The notes: generated from the letters alone by a model not told the origin. A stretch of 12,512 bases of DNA from Acetobacteraceae bacterium (GCA_947476855.1 CANJSR010000105.1:1-12512); one strand, 5' to 3'; shown: positions 1-7,705, counted from the first letter of the stretch. Numbers and translations: made by a program.

Positions 1-61
1 GTTTCCTTGGTTGCGGTCGTGTTCGCAACCCAACCCTACCGGGGAACCGACAAAAGGCCGC

Positions 62-122
62 CCGCCTTGGGGGCACGCTCCGCTACGGCCTACGGCCTAC
101 GCTACACGCGCCCCCAAGGCGG
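62..122. repeat. Long inverted repeat / intergenic palindromic element
   Basis: Perfect 13-base arms, CCGCCTTGGGGGC (62-74) and GCCCCCAAGGCGG (110-122), enclose a 35-base loop that contains the short tandem repeat CTACGGC-CTACGGC-CTACGC. It lies beyond the end of the wcbI remnant on the minus strand. There is no T-run on either side, so it may be a REP-like intergenic element or a factor-assisted terminator. Bases 1-61 hold nothing I can recognise. Confidence 0.55.
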
Positions 123-230
123 AGTTACACCACGGCCGGGGACGTGACCTGTTTGTTTTGCGCATGCAGGCAGTCGACGGGCCAGCAGCGTGAGCAGTTT
201 CCCAATGGCCTCATTGCCCGGGTAAAGGGC

Positions 231-496
231 GTGAGATGGGAGTCGCTCATGTCAGCGGGAAAAGGGCCTTGCTGGCAATCAGCCGTGGCCTCGTTGCCAG
301 GTCGCTCCGTACCGGCGAATGCCCAAAGGAGCGTGCCGATGACCACGGGAAAGCGGTGCTCGGGGTGATCGGATGAAAAGCTGCTGGGTGGCGAAGGCCT
401 GTTCCTGCACGGCCAGCCTGCGCGACGGTCTGGTCATCGACCTCGGTCTGCCTGATCCAGCGCCGGCCGGCAGTTCCCGACGAAGACGATCTTCAC
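231..496 (-). pseudogene. Decayed copy of the WcbI-domain gene
   Basis: The minus strand read from a GTG at 496 gives VKIVFVGNCRPALD, matching the start of the intact downstream-facing neighbour (MKIVFFGNCQAGALH), then hits a stop. In another frame LAVQEQAFATQ matches VAVQAQDFATK, and after a further frame change FPVVIGTLLWAFAGTERPGN and QGPFPADMSDSHL match FPVVGGNFLWPYAGRERPGN and LGPFPAQLGDSQL. About 35 residues between the first two blocks are missing. Similarity fades near 231; the reading frame runs on to a stop at 125 without recognisable content. This is a WcbI N-terminal domain (roughly the first 120 residues) broken by a deletion and frameshifts. It lies only 14 bases past the stop of the intact gene on the same strand, so it is best explained as the relic of a tandem duplication. 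Confidence 0.8.
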
Positions 497-510
497 CGCC
501 GCGTAGCGAG

Positions 511-2229
511 CTAGGCTGCCGGCAAAACCGCAACCGTATGTTTATGCGTCCGCTCCGCCCGCTCTCTCAGGAAATTCCGCAGTTTCGTTAGGGATGCCTC
601 ACCGGGCCGCAAGGCCAGCGCGTCGTCGCAAGCCTGTTCTGCCTCATCCAACATCCCGCGCCGGGCGAGAACGCGGCTGAGATGCCCATGGTATTGCCAT
701 TTTCCCGGATCAGCCGCGATCGCCTGGCGCGCGGCATCCGTTGCGGCAGCGTCGTCATGGCCTGCAAAGCACACGCGGCTCAAGGCAAACAGAACCGTCG
801 GGGCATCTGGATGCATCGCCAGGGCTCGGCGGAGATAGATTTCCGCTTCCTTGTGGCGATGAAGCCGGCTCAGAAGATCGCTGTAGACGGTGAACGCGGA
901 CAGATGCGGTGGTGAGCAATGAACCGCCAGTTCGGCGTAGCGCAAAGCTTCTGGAACGTCGCCGGCGCGTTCCAGCAGGCGGGCCAGCATCGCGTATTGC
1001 TCGCTGGTCGGCGGTTCCATTGGGTCGTCAAGCTGTTCGCGCATGAACTGCATGGCGGCATCGACATCGCCGCTGTGCAGTAACGCCATCGGAAGCATAC
1101 GCCGAGCGTCGCGCGCGGGCGGATCGATTTCCCATCCGGCACGGAAGATTTCCGCGGCAGCGGCGTGGTCACCGGTCCGGAACAGCAGGCTGCCGAGATA
1201 GATATAGTGCCGGGGCGTTTCCGGATCGTACGCGATGGCCTTGCGCACAGCCTCGATCGCTTCCTGGTGCTTCCCCTGCCGACTGAGGTTGGTGGCCATG
1301 GCGGACCAGCCGGGGCCGGAGGTCGGGGATTCGGCGAGGGCTTTCTCCAGGATCACCTGGGTCGGCACCGGCGCGCGGCGGTGAGCGGTCCGTTCCAGCC
1401 CTTCCGCCAGGGCCGTGTTCCAGGTCCCGGCGATATAGCGGTGGACCCACTCCTCGAAGGTATAGAAGCCTTCGCCGTGGAACCGGTATCTTGTGTTCTG
1501 GTCTATGTAGCGCAGGCCGAAATGGCGTGCGACGCTCGGGTGGATCGGGCATTCCGGCGGCGGCAGGCCAGCGTTCTTCTGCCAGCGGTCGATCCGCTTG
1601 ATGATCGCTTCATCCACACCCATCGACCGGAACAGGGTCATGGCGAGGTGCTTCATGATCCGCGTTTCGGGGTGGTAGGACGTGCGGAAAAGCTGCTCCT
1701 CGCGGAAATGCTCCTCAATGATGGACCCGACATCGTAGCCGAGTTCCTGGTCCATCCGCTTCTGCTTGTTCACGACGATACCGAACAGGCGATCGAGGTC
1801 CATCGCCTTCGGCACGTCCATCTCAATGTATTGGCGGGCGGCTTCCTCGGGGTCGATGTCGTCGCGGATCAGGCGGTTGAGCTGTGAGTCGCCAAGCTGT
1901 GCCGGAAAGGGGCCAAGCAGAAAGCCGGTCTCGGGCTTGTTGCCGGGACGCTCCCGCCCCGCATAGGGCCACAGGAAGTTGCCACCTACGACGGGGAATT
2001 TGAGGATGTCCAGCCCGTCGCGCGGCGTGACGGGCCCCGCCTTGGTGGCGAAGTCCTGCGCCTGAACCGCGACTACATCGGCGCTGGCCAGCAATGCGGC
2101 ACTGGCGTCGGTCCTGGCGTTATGGGACGCGATGTGAAACGACTGGTGTCCCGAATAGGGCTGAACGTACCGGATATACAGGGCATGCAGCGCCCCGGCC
2201 TGGCAATTTCCGAAAAATACGATCTTCAC
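511..2229 (-). CDS. WcbI-domain putative polysaccharide acyltransferase with C-terminal TPR repeats
   Basis: 572 residues. Residues 1-275 resemble the WcbI family, named after a capsule-polysaccharide acetyltransferase of Burkholderia pseudomallei. Visible family marks are the N-terminal beta strand and turn KIVFFGNCQ (2-10), FPVVGGNFLWPYAG (78-91) and LGPFPAQLGDSQL (105-118). Residues about 290-545 form tetratricopeptide repeats, for example WSAMATNLSRQGKHQEAIEA and the later LSRVLARRGMLDEAEQACDD; these usually serve protein-protein contacts. No signal peptide or membrane segment is seen, so a cytoplasmic enzyme is likely. The start is GTG at 2229: it opens the conserved strand, has GGTGGGG upstream, and no other start exists in frame before the ACP stop 43 bases away. 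As third gene after an acyl-AMP ligase and an acyl carrier protein, it probably transfers an acyl group from carrier or CoA to a glycan-type acceptor; the acceptor is unknown. Confidence 0.82.
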   Translation of the reverse strand: MKIVFFGNCQAGALHALYIRYVQPYSGHQSFHIASHNARTDASAALLASADVVAVQAQDFATKAGPVTPRDGLDILKFPVVGGNFLWPYAGRERPGNKPETGFLLGPFPAQLGDSQLNRLIRDDIDPEEAARQYIEMDVPKAMDLDRLFGIVVNKQKRMDQELGYDVGSIIEEHFREEQLFRTSYHPETRIMKHLAMTLFRSMGVDEAIIKRIDRWQKNAGLPPPECPIHPSVARHFGLRYIDQNTRYRFHGEGFYTFEEWVHRYIAGTWNTALAEGLERTAHRRAPVPTQVILEKALAESPTSGPGWSAMATNLSRQGKHQEAIEAVRKAIAYDPETPRHYIYLGSLLFRTGDHAAAAEIFRAGWEIDPPARDARRMLPMALLHSGDVDAAMQFMREQLDDPMEPPTSEQYAMLARLLERAGDVPEALRYAELAVHCSPPHLSAFTVYSDLLSRLHRHKEAEIYLRRALAMHPDAPTVLFALSRVCFAGHDDAAATDAARQAIAADPGKWQYHGHLSRVLARRGMLDEAEQACDDALALRPGEASLTKLRNFLRERAERTHKHTVAVLPAA

Positions 2230-2272
2230 GACAGCAATGCCCCACCGAAACGGATCATGATCAGCGCGATAG

Positions 2273-2515
2273 TCAGGCCGCGGTCAGAGCGCGAACGCGG
2301 TCGTACATGGCCCCGACATTGGCAAAACCGTAGATTTCCTCGTCATCGAAGCGGATGGAGAACGCCCGCTCCACCGCCATGATGACGCTGGCGTGGGAAA
2401 TCGAGTCCCATCCGTCGATATCCTCGGCCGTTGTCTCGGGACCGAACAGCGCGTTGTCGGCGCCCAGTTCCTCGGCAATCACGGCGCACAAGGTCATGAA
2501 CTTTTCATCGGCCAT
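2273..2515 (-). CDS. Acyl carrier protein
   Basis: 80 residues, typical length for a free-standing carrier protein. The phosphopantetheine site is in GWDSISHASVIMAVE: Ser38 of the D-S-I motif should carry the 4'-phosphopantetheine arm. The protein is acidic with the usual helix II (39-51) and the aromatic-rich C-terminal helix. I chose ATG at 2515, not the upstream in-frame ATG at 2614, because the extra 33 residues would lie inside the ligase gene and have no carrier-protein character, and because GGAAGGG precedes 2515. The start lies two bases after the ligase stop, so translation is probably coupled. The likely partner is the ligase encoded just upstream, which would load it directly with a fatty acid, and the next gene is a candidate acyl acceptor enzyme. 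Confidence 0.92.
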   Translation of the reverse strand: MADEKFMTLCAVIAEELGADNALFGPETTAEDIDGWDSISHASVIMAVERAFSIRFDDEEIYGFANVGAMYDRVRALTAA

Positions 2516-2517
2516 GG

Positions 2518-4242
2518 TCACACCCTTCCGGCAGCCGGTTGCGATTTTTCGTGCAGGAACTTCTGCGCATTGCGGCCTCGCTCGATCTTGCCGCTGGTCG
2601 TTTTGATGAGCCACCCGGTCTCAACCAATTTGACCTCGCCCGGGTAGATCCCCAACGTCTGGAAGATGGCGTGGCGTACGGATTGGCGCAGGCCGCGATA
2701 CCCGTCGGACGCCGGGGCCGCGTCTTCCGTGTTCACGGTTTCCGCGACGACGACCAGGTCCGAGGTGCCACGTTCCGCGTTGGCGTTGCCGAACACCACG
2801 TTGCGCCCGGGCTTCAGGCCTGACACGCCGTTCAGCACGCTCTCGATTTCGGCGGCGTGGAAATTCCGGCCCGCGACGATGATCAGGTCATCCATCCGGC
2901 CCAGCACAAACAGCTCCCCGTTCCAGATGAAGCCGCGGTCGCGGGACCGGTAATCCGCCCCGTTCAGGCGCTGGGCGGTTTCCTCCGGCAGGCGGTAGTA
3001 GCCCGAGAACAGGCAGCTTGACCGGATCGAGACTTCCCCCACCACCCCATCAGGCACCGGCTGGCCGTCATCGGACAGGATGGCGACGGTCGTTCCCTCG
3101 ATCGGCGTGCCGGCGGACAGAAGCTCGATCGAGTCAGGGGATGTCGGGGCCGGGATCACCAGGCCCTTTTCATGCAATGAAACCCGATCGACGGTGACCG
3201 TCATCGGCGGCCGCTCGGTGCTGGTCTGCGTGACGGCAAACGTCGTCTCGGCCATCGCGTAGCAGACCTGCAATGCGGTTTCCGGCAGGCCGATCGGCGC
3301 GAATGTCTGGGCGAACCGGCGGAACGTCAGCGCGTGGCAGGGCTCCGAGCAGTTGATGAACGCCCGCATCGTGTCGAGCCTGGCATCCAGGCGAGGGATG
3401 TCGACGCTGCGCGCCAGGTGATCAAAGGCGAAATTAGGCAGCCAGCACAGCGTGCCGCGATGGCGGCTGATCGCTTCCAGCAACGTGCCCGGCCGAGCAA
3501 CCCACTCAAACGGGTCGAGCAGGACGATCGTCTGGCCCAGGATCATCGGGGTCAGGGAGCACGCCACCAAGCCCATGTCATGGTACAACGGCAGCCAGGA
3601 CACCATGATATCGTCCGGCGTGGCGGCGATGGCCTTCGCGTAGCTTTCGACCTGGGTCAGGATCGCGTCATTCGATAGCATGACGCCCTTTTTCAGGCCC
3701 GTGGTCCCGGAGCTGTGCTGCAGGATCGGCAGCCGGTCCCGGCGGGACATCAGGGCCGCGGCAACTTCCTGGTCACCGGCGCCGGTCGCGGCCTCGGCCG
3801 TGATCGGCGCCGCTTGGACCATCACGCAATTCTCGACCAGCAGGCCATTCCGGCGCATCTGCTCCTCATGCGCCGCGGTTGTGATAAGGGCGGCGGGGGT
3901 GATGCGCGCCATCAGCTTGACGTGGGAGGCCCAGTACAGGTCAGCGTCCTGCTTGGGGGACGGGCTGGGCATGAAGGATGCGGTACACCCGTGGGCGATC
4001 GCGCCAAAGTAGTAGGCCAGCGCGTCCCAGCCCTGGGGCATGAACAGCAAGGCGACACCATCCTCGGCCACCTTTGCCGCGACGAGACGGTCGCGAACGG
4101 CCAGGACTTCCCGCCAGGCCTGCGCATAAGTGACGGTTCGGCGATCCGAACCAATGCTCATGACCACGAAGGGTTTGTCTGGAGTCCTCTGCGAATGCAG
4201 CCGGAGATGTTCGAGAATGTGACGTGACTGTGCCGCTTGCAA
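2518..4242 (-). CDS. Fatty-acyl-AMP ligase (FAAL-type adenylate-forming enzyme)
   Basis: 574 residues of the ANL adenylating superfamily. It activates a carboxylic acid with ATP to acyl-AMP and passes the acyl group to an ACP or CoA thiol. Visible motifs: P-loop HSSGTTGLKKG (176-186), SWLPLYHDMGL (215-225), CYAMAETT (327-334), the hinge region RDRGFIW...GRMDDLIIVAGRN (434-460) and the C-terminal catalytic lysine K552 in KTTSGKIER. PLYHDMGL and the segment VTVDRVSLHEKGLVIPA (349-365) are typical of FAALs, not of acyl-CoA synthetases, and the adjacent ACP supports transfer to a carrier protein. The start is TTG at 4242: the codon before it is TAG, and the next in-frame ATG (residue 28) would cut the conserved HLRLHSQRTPDKP helix. 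The Shine-Dalgarno is weak (AGCGGGG). First gene of a three-gene unit. Confidence 0.9.
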   Translation of the reverse strand: MQAAQSRHILEHLRLHSQRTPDKPFVVMSIGSDRRTVTYAQAWREVLAVRDRLVAAKVAEDGVALLFMPQGWDALAYYFGAIAHGCTASFMPSPSPKQDADLYWASHVKLMARITPAALITTAAHEEQMRRNGLLVENCVMVQAAPITAEAATGAGDQEVAAALMSRRDRLPILQHSSGTTGLKKGVMLSNDAILTQVESYAKAIAATPDDIMVSWLPLYHDMGLVACSLTPMILGQTIVLLDPFEWVARPGTLLEAISRHRGTLCWLPNFAFDHLARSVDIPRLDARLDTMRAFINCSEPCHALTFRRFAQTFAPIGLPETALQVCYAMAETTFAVTQTSTERPPMTVTVDRVSLHEKGLVIPAPTSPDSIELLSAGTPIEGTTVAILSDDGQPVPDGVVGEVSIRSSCLFSGYYRLPEETAQRLNGADYRSRDRGFIWNGELFVLGRMDDLIIVAGRNFHAAEIESVLNGVSGLKPGRNVVFGNANAERGTSDLVVVAETVNTEDAAPASDGYRGLRQSVRHAIFQTLGIYPGEVKLVETGWLIKTTSGKIERGRNAQKFLHEKSQPAAGRV

Positions 4243-4288
4243 CTAAAGGCCCCGCTTCATTTCGTAAGCTAACGTTGCATCAGATGGG

Positions 4289-4317
4289 ATTGTCTCATAC
4301 GGACCCGATCGCCGCAA
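4289..4317 (-). promoter_or_regulatory. Possible sigma70-type promoter for the FAAL-ACP-WcbI unit
   Basis: On the minus strand TTGCGG (4317-4312) and GACAAT (4294-4289) are 17 bases apart, 47 bases before the TTG start. The match to TTGACA/TATAAT is only partial, and alphaproteobacterial promoters are degenerate, so this is a weak candidate. Confidence 0.3.
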
Positions 4318-4349
4318 CGAGAATTTGACATACCAGACGGCGCGTAGCC

Positions 4350-4370
4350 GCCACTCGGGAACCGGGTGGC
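4350..4370. terminator. Hairpin between uspA end and FAAL start
   Basis: GCCACTCGG-GAA-CCGGGTGGC forms a 9-bp stem with one T-G wobble and a three-base loop. It lies between the end of the terC-uspA unit and the FAAL promoter region, where a terminator of the minus-strand transcript is expected. No T-run follows on the minus strand; a short GTGTTTATTA follows on the plus strand. Confidence 0.4.
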
Positions 4371-4412
4371 GTGTTTATTACCACGACGGGATGGGCAAAT
4401 GCCAGGAACCAG

Positions 4413-4444
4413 GGCCGGGGAAGTTGGGTTTCGGTCCCCCGGCC
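4413..4444 (-). terminator. Hairpin downstream of the universal stress gene
   Basis: Perfect 8-base arms GGCCGGGG (4413-4420) and CCCCGGCC (4437-4444) with a 16-base loop, 17 bases after the uspA stop on the minus strand. It lacks a U-tract, so it could be a Rho-assisted terminator or a 3'-end stabilising structure. Confidence 0.4.
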
Positions 4445-4460
4445 AGGTCCCGGGTTTTGC

Positions 4461-4892
4461 TCAGCGCAGGAGGGTTACCGGTACCTTGGCACCGCCGGCC
4501 ACATCGCGTGCCACCGATCCCAGAAGCAGGCCGGTCACGCCACCCAGGCCGCGCGTGCCCATGACGATCTGGTCGCAGCCCAGCCGTTCGGCGAAGGACA
4601 GGACGTTCGAGCCGGCATCGCCCACCCCGATGTGCTGATGCACCCTCAGTCCGGCTTCCTCGACCATCGCGACCGAGGTGGCGAGGGCTTTCATGCCCTC
4701 TTCCCGGTGGTAGCTCTCGATATCGCCCTGCGGCACCAGGGAGGCGGCGACGCCGCGGACCGCCGGTTGCACGTTCAGCAGGTGAATCTCCACCGCGACG
4801 CCATCCGTGACGAGGTCCAGCACGAACTGGAGCGCGTTACGGGCGTGTTCGGACCCATCGCTGGGGACCAGGATACGACGCAGCTTGCTCAT
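4461..4892 (-). CDS. Universal stress protein (UspA family)
   Basis: 143 residues, one USP domain. The fold starts with RRILVPSDGSEHA (5-17), where Asp12 is the usual adenine-contacting acid. The ATP-binding signature G-2X-G-9X-G-S is intact at G112, G115, G125 and S126 (MGTRGLGGVTGLLLGS), so it belongs to the nucleotide-binding type. These are small cytoplasmic dimers linked to stress and energy state; the exact partner is unknown. The ATG overlaps the terC stop as ATGA, and a good Shine-Dalgarno (GGAGG at 4904-4900) sits inside the end of terC, so the two are translationally coupled. It is the last gene of the tctCBA-terC-uspA string. Confidence 0.93.
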   Translation of the reverse strand: MSKLRRILVPSDGSEHARNALQFVLDLVTDGVAVEIHLLNVQPAVRGVAASLVPQGDIESYHREEGMKALATSVAMVEEAGLRVHQHIGVGDAGSNVLSFAERLGCDQIVMGTRGLGGVTGLLLGSVARDVAGGAKVPVTLLR

Positions 4893-5614
4893 TTCTTATC
4901 CTCCGGCGCCAGATCGACGGGTTCGTGATGCTTGGCCTTCGTGCGCCGGGCCAGCACCAGTCCGACAATCACGACCGCAGCGGCCAGCAACGGCCGAGCG
5001 ACCAATTCCTGCGTATGCATATCGTATGGGAGAAGGGTGTGGACAACCTCATCGCTGACGATGATTTCGCCCGCGATCCACCCCAGCAGGCCGCCGCCGG
5101 CGATGACCAGGACGGGGAAGCGGGTCAGGACGGTCAACACCAACTGGCTGCCGAACACGATCAGAGGCACGCTGATCAGCAGGCCGAGGGAGATCAGCAG
5201 AACGCTGCCCTGTGCCGCCGCCGCGATGGCGACCACGTTGTCCAGCGACATCACGGCATCGGCGATGGTGATCGTCTGGATCGCACCCCAGAGGTTGGAC
5301 TTGGCCGCGACGCTGTCGGCCCCATGCTCTTCCTCGGGGATGATCAGCTTCACGCCGATGTACAGCAGCAGCAGGCCGCCGATCAGCTTGAGGTACGGGA
5401 TCGCCAGCAGCCAGACGATCAGCAACGAGAAGATGATGCGCAGCACGATTGCCGCGCCACTGCCCCCCAGGATCGCCCATTTCCGCTGTTCCGGCGGCAG
5501 CGAACGGCTGGCCAAGGCAATGACCACCGCGTTGTCGCCAGAGAGCAGGATGTTGATCCCGATAATCTGCATCAGTGCCGTCCAGAAGAACGGTGTTCCT
5601 ATATCAGCCAGCAT
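4889..5614 (-). CDS. TerC/YjbE-family integral membrane protein, probable metal (Mn2+) exporter
   Basis: 241 residues with about seven hydrophobic segments (near 8-36, 47-69, 72-92, 112-135, 138-158, 165-184, 207-223) and a charged cytoplasmic-type tail RRTKAKHHEP. The two acidic membrane motifs of the family are present: LLSGDNAVVIA (23-33) and DAVMSLDNVVAIA (119-131), whose aspartates are thought to handle the metal ion. Related proteins (YkoY, YceF, Alx/MntP-like function) export manganese or help metallate exported proteins. The start is ATG at 5614 with GAGGAACC before it. The gene follows tctA by 63 bases, so it probably shares that transcript. There is too little space for a complete yybP-ykoY manganese riboswitch, which controls many relatives. 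Confidence 0.88.
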   Translation of the reverse strand: MLADIGTPFFWTALMQIIGINILLSGDNAVVIALASRSLPPEQRKWAILGGSGAAIVLRIIFSLLIVWLLAIPYLKLIGGLLLLYIGVKLIIPEEEHGADSVAAKSNLWGAIQTITIADAVMSLDNVVAIAAAAQGSVLLISLGLLISVPLIVFGSQLVLTVLTRFPVLVIAGGGLLGWIAGEIIVSDEVVHTLLPYDMHTQELVARPLLAAAVVIVGLVLARRTKAKHHEPVDLAPEDKK

Positions 5615-5677
5615 GGTTCCTCGACATGGTTGCGCCGCCCCGGAGAGCGGCGAATCCGACCCGAACGCGCGGGATGG

Positions 5678-7189
5678 TTATTCTTGGAATACGTCCTCCC
5701 GTCCACGGCGGACGGACGGCAGAATGACCAAGACAAGCAATCCGACCGCCGCCAGCAGCAATCCCAGGCTGATCGGGCGCTCAATGAAGGTCGCCAGATT
5801 ACCCCGGGAAATCTGCAAGGCTCGACGGAGGTTCTCCTCCATCATCGGCCCTAGGATGAAGCCCAGCAAGAGCGGGGCGGCTTCAAAGCCCAGCTTGACG
5901 AACAGATAGCCCATCAGGCCGAACAGCGCGGTGAACAGGACGTCGACCGGGGAGTTGTTGAGGCTGTAGATGCCGATCGAGCAGAAGATCAGGATCGACG
6001 GGAACAGATACCTATAGGGAACCTTCAGAAGCTGGACCCAGATGCCCACCAGCGGCAGGTTGATGATGACCAGCATCGCGTTGCCGATCCACATGCTGGC
6101 GATCATGCCCCAGAACAGCGCCGGCTGCTTCACCATGACCTGCGGCCCCGGGGTGATGCCCTGGATCGTCATGGCACCGATCATCAGCGCCATCACCGGG
6201 TTGGACGGGATGCCCAAGGTCAGCAGCGGGATGAAGGACGACTGCGCCGCGGCGTTATTGGCGGCTTCCGGTCCGGCCACGCCTTCGATCGCGCCCTTCC
6301 CGAACCGGGTCGGGTCCTTAGCCATCTTCTTCTCGATCGTATATGACGAGAACGACGCGAGCACCGAGCCGCCGCCGGGCAGGATGCCCAGGAACGATCC
6401 GATCGCTGTACCACGCAGGATCGGCCAGGTTGATTCCTTCATGTCCTGACGCGAGGGCATCAGACTGTGGACCTTCATCACGGTCCCATGGTCCTCGGGG
6501 TTTTTGGCCGACCGCTCCAGGTTGGTCATGATCTCGGCCACGCCGAACAGGCCCACCGCGACGGCGACGAACCCGATCCCATCCGCCAGTTCCGGCAGCC
6601 CGAAGGTGAAGCGGGCCGCGCCCGAGGTCACGTCCTGCCCGACCAGGCCGAGCAGCAGGCCGATGATGATCATGGCGATGGCCTTGATGACCGAGCCGGA
6701 GGCGAGCACCACCGCGCCGATCAGGCCGAACACCATCAGGGAGAAATACTCGGCCGCGCCGAACTGCTGGGCCAGGCGCGCCAAGGGCGGGCCGACAACC
6801 GCGATCCCGACGGTGGCGACGCAGCCAGCGAAGAACGACCCGATCGCCGCGATCGCCAGCGCCACCCCCGCGCGTCCCTGCCGCGCCATCATGTGTCCGT
6901 CCAGCGCGGTGACGACCGAGGAGGACTCACCCGGCACGTTCAGTAGGATCGCGGTGGTCGAGCCGCCGTACTGGGCGCCGTAGTAGATGCCCGCCAGCAT
7001 GATCAGCGCGCCTTCCGGCGGCAGGTTGAACGTGATGGGCAGCAGCATCGCGACGGTGGCGAGTGGACCGATCCCCGGCAGCACCCCGATCAGCGTGCCC
7101 AGCAGGGCGCCGACGAAGCAGAACAGGAGATTGTCCGTGCTCCAGGCGGTGACGAACCCGAGCGCGAGATTGGAAAAGAGGGTTTCCAT
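5678..7189 (-). CDS. tctA: TctA, large membrane subunit of a tripartite tricarboxylate transporter
   Basis: 503 residues, the usual length for TctA (about 500), with some 11-12 transmembrane segments. The family's two glycine- and proline-rich repeats are seen: GVLPGIGPLATVAMLLPITF (35-54) with GIYYGAQYGGSTTAILLNVP (67-86) in the first half, and SFLGILPGGGSVLASF with GPEAANNAAAQSSFIPLLTL in the second half. It forms the permease with TctB and receives a carboxylate-type substrate from a periplasmic TctC; transport is driven by an ion gradient. I chose ATG at 7189. A longer open frame continues upstream to 7735, but that part overlaps tctB in another frame, is proline- and arginine-rich, and has no TctA similarity. 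The start lies five bases after the tctB stop. The Shine-Dalgarno is poor, suggesting coupling to tctB. Confidence 0.95.
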   Translation of the reverse strand: METLFSNLALGFVTAWSTDNLLFCFVGALLGTLIGVLPGIGPLATVAMLLPITFNLPPEGALIMLAGIYYGAQYGGSTTAILLNVPGESSSVVTALDGHMMARQGRAGVALAIAAIGSFFAGCVATVGIAVVGPPLARLAQQFGAAEYFSLMVFGLIGAVVLASGSVIKAIAMIIIGLLLGLVGQDVTSGAARFTFGLPELADGIGFVAVAVGLFGVAEIMTNLERSAKNPEDHGTVMKVHSLMPSRQDMKESTWPILRGTAIGSFLGILPGGGSVLASFSSYTIEKKMAKDPTRFGKGAIEGVAGPEAANNAAAQSSFIPLLTLGIPSNPVMALMIGAMTIQGITPGPQVMVKQPALFWGMIASMWIGNAMLVIINLPLVGIWVQLLKVPYRYLFPSILIFCSIGIYSLNNSPVDVLFTALFGLMGYLFVKLGFEAAPLLLGFILGPMMEENLRRALQISRGNLATFIERPISLGLLLAAVGLLVLVILPSVRRGREDVFQE

Positions 7190-7194
7190 GACGG

Positions 7195-7647
7195 TCAGCC
7201 CAGCTCCGGCCAGATGTTCAGCGGCAAGCCAAGCCCCCAGACGAATAGCGCGGTCGATCCCGCGGCCAGGCCAAGCCCCAGCAGCAGCATCGCGAACTGG
7301 GAGGTGCCGCGCGCCGCCAGGCTGGAGATCAGCGTGGTGGCGATAATCGCCGCGACCAGCCCGGCATGCTGCAGCAGCAGTCCGAAGGCGATCAGGGCGG
7401 CGCAGATCGCGATCACCGGGCGGAAGGCCCAGCTTTCCAGCTTGGGACCGTCCGTGAAGAAGCCCCTCAGTGCGATCAGCACGCCCAGGCCGAACAGGAT
7501 CCAGCTTAGGACGGTGGGGAGGTAGCCGGGGCCCATGCGCACCAGACGTCCCATGGACAGGTCCGAGGCGAAGTACCGGGCCAGGAGGGCAAAGGCGATA
7601 AGGAACAGCCCCGCCGCGAAATCCTGTTGGTTGCGAAGGCGTATCAC
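7195..7647 (-). CDS. tctB: TctB, small membrane subunit of a tripartite tricarboxylate transporter
   Basis: 150 residues with four hydrophobic segments (about 10-25, 42-62, 74-95 and 97-141 as a split pair), the normal TctB plan. The N-terminus QQDFAAGLFLIAFAL and the GPGYLPTVLSWILFGLGVLI stretch (39-58) are typical of the DUF1468/TctB family. The start is GTG at 7647, with AAAAGGA about ten bases before it. It directly precedes tctA (five-base gap). The gap to the binding-protein gene tctC on the other side is unusually long (302 bases). Confidence 0.9.
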   Translation of the reverse strand: MIRLRNQQDFAAGLFLIAFALLARYFASDLSMGRLVRMGPGYLPTVLSWILFGLGVLIALRGFFTDGPKLESWAFRPVIAICAALIAFGLLLQHAGLVAAIIATTLISSLAARGTSQFAMLLLGLGLAAGSTALFVWGLGLPLNIWPELG

Positions 7648-7673
7648 CGCACGACGAGTCCTTTTTCTGACCG

Positions 7674-7705
7674 AACGGGGATGGCCCCCCGGGGACCTCC
7701 CCGTT
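7674..7705 (-). promoter_or_regulatory. Hairpin in the tctC-tctB spacer, close to the tctB start
   Basis: Perfect 8-base arms AACGGGGA and TCCCCGTT enclose a GC-rich 16-base loop with its own partial GGGG/CCCC pairing. On the minus strand it ends 26 bases before the tctB GTG. Such intercistronic hairpins often mark partial termination or RNA processing that leaves more binding-protein mRNA than permease mRNA; here that is inference. The rest of the spacer 7648-7949 shows no convincing gene. Confidence 0.4.

Noticed and set aside
1165..1887. Plus-strand open frame of 240 codons across the WcbI/TPR gene
   Set aside because: It is antisense to a well-supported gene and shows no recognisable motif or ribosome binding site.
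2516..2614. Longer start for the acyl carrier protein at 2614
   Set aside because: The added residues overlap the ligase gene and lack carrier-protein character; ATG at 2515 has its own Shine-Dalgarno and gives the normal 80 residues.
5615..5677. yybP-ykoY manganese riboswitch before the TerC gene
   Set aside because: Only 63 bases separate tctA from terC, too short for a complete riboswitch, and no conserved core was seen.
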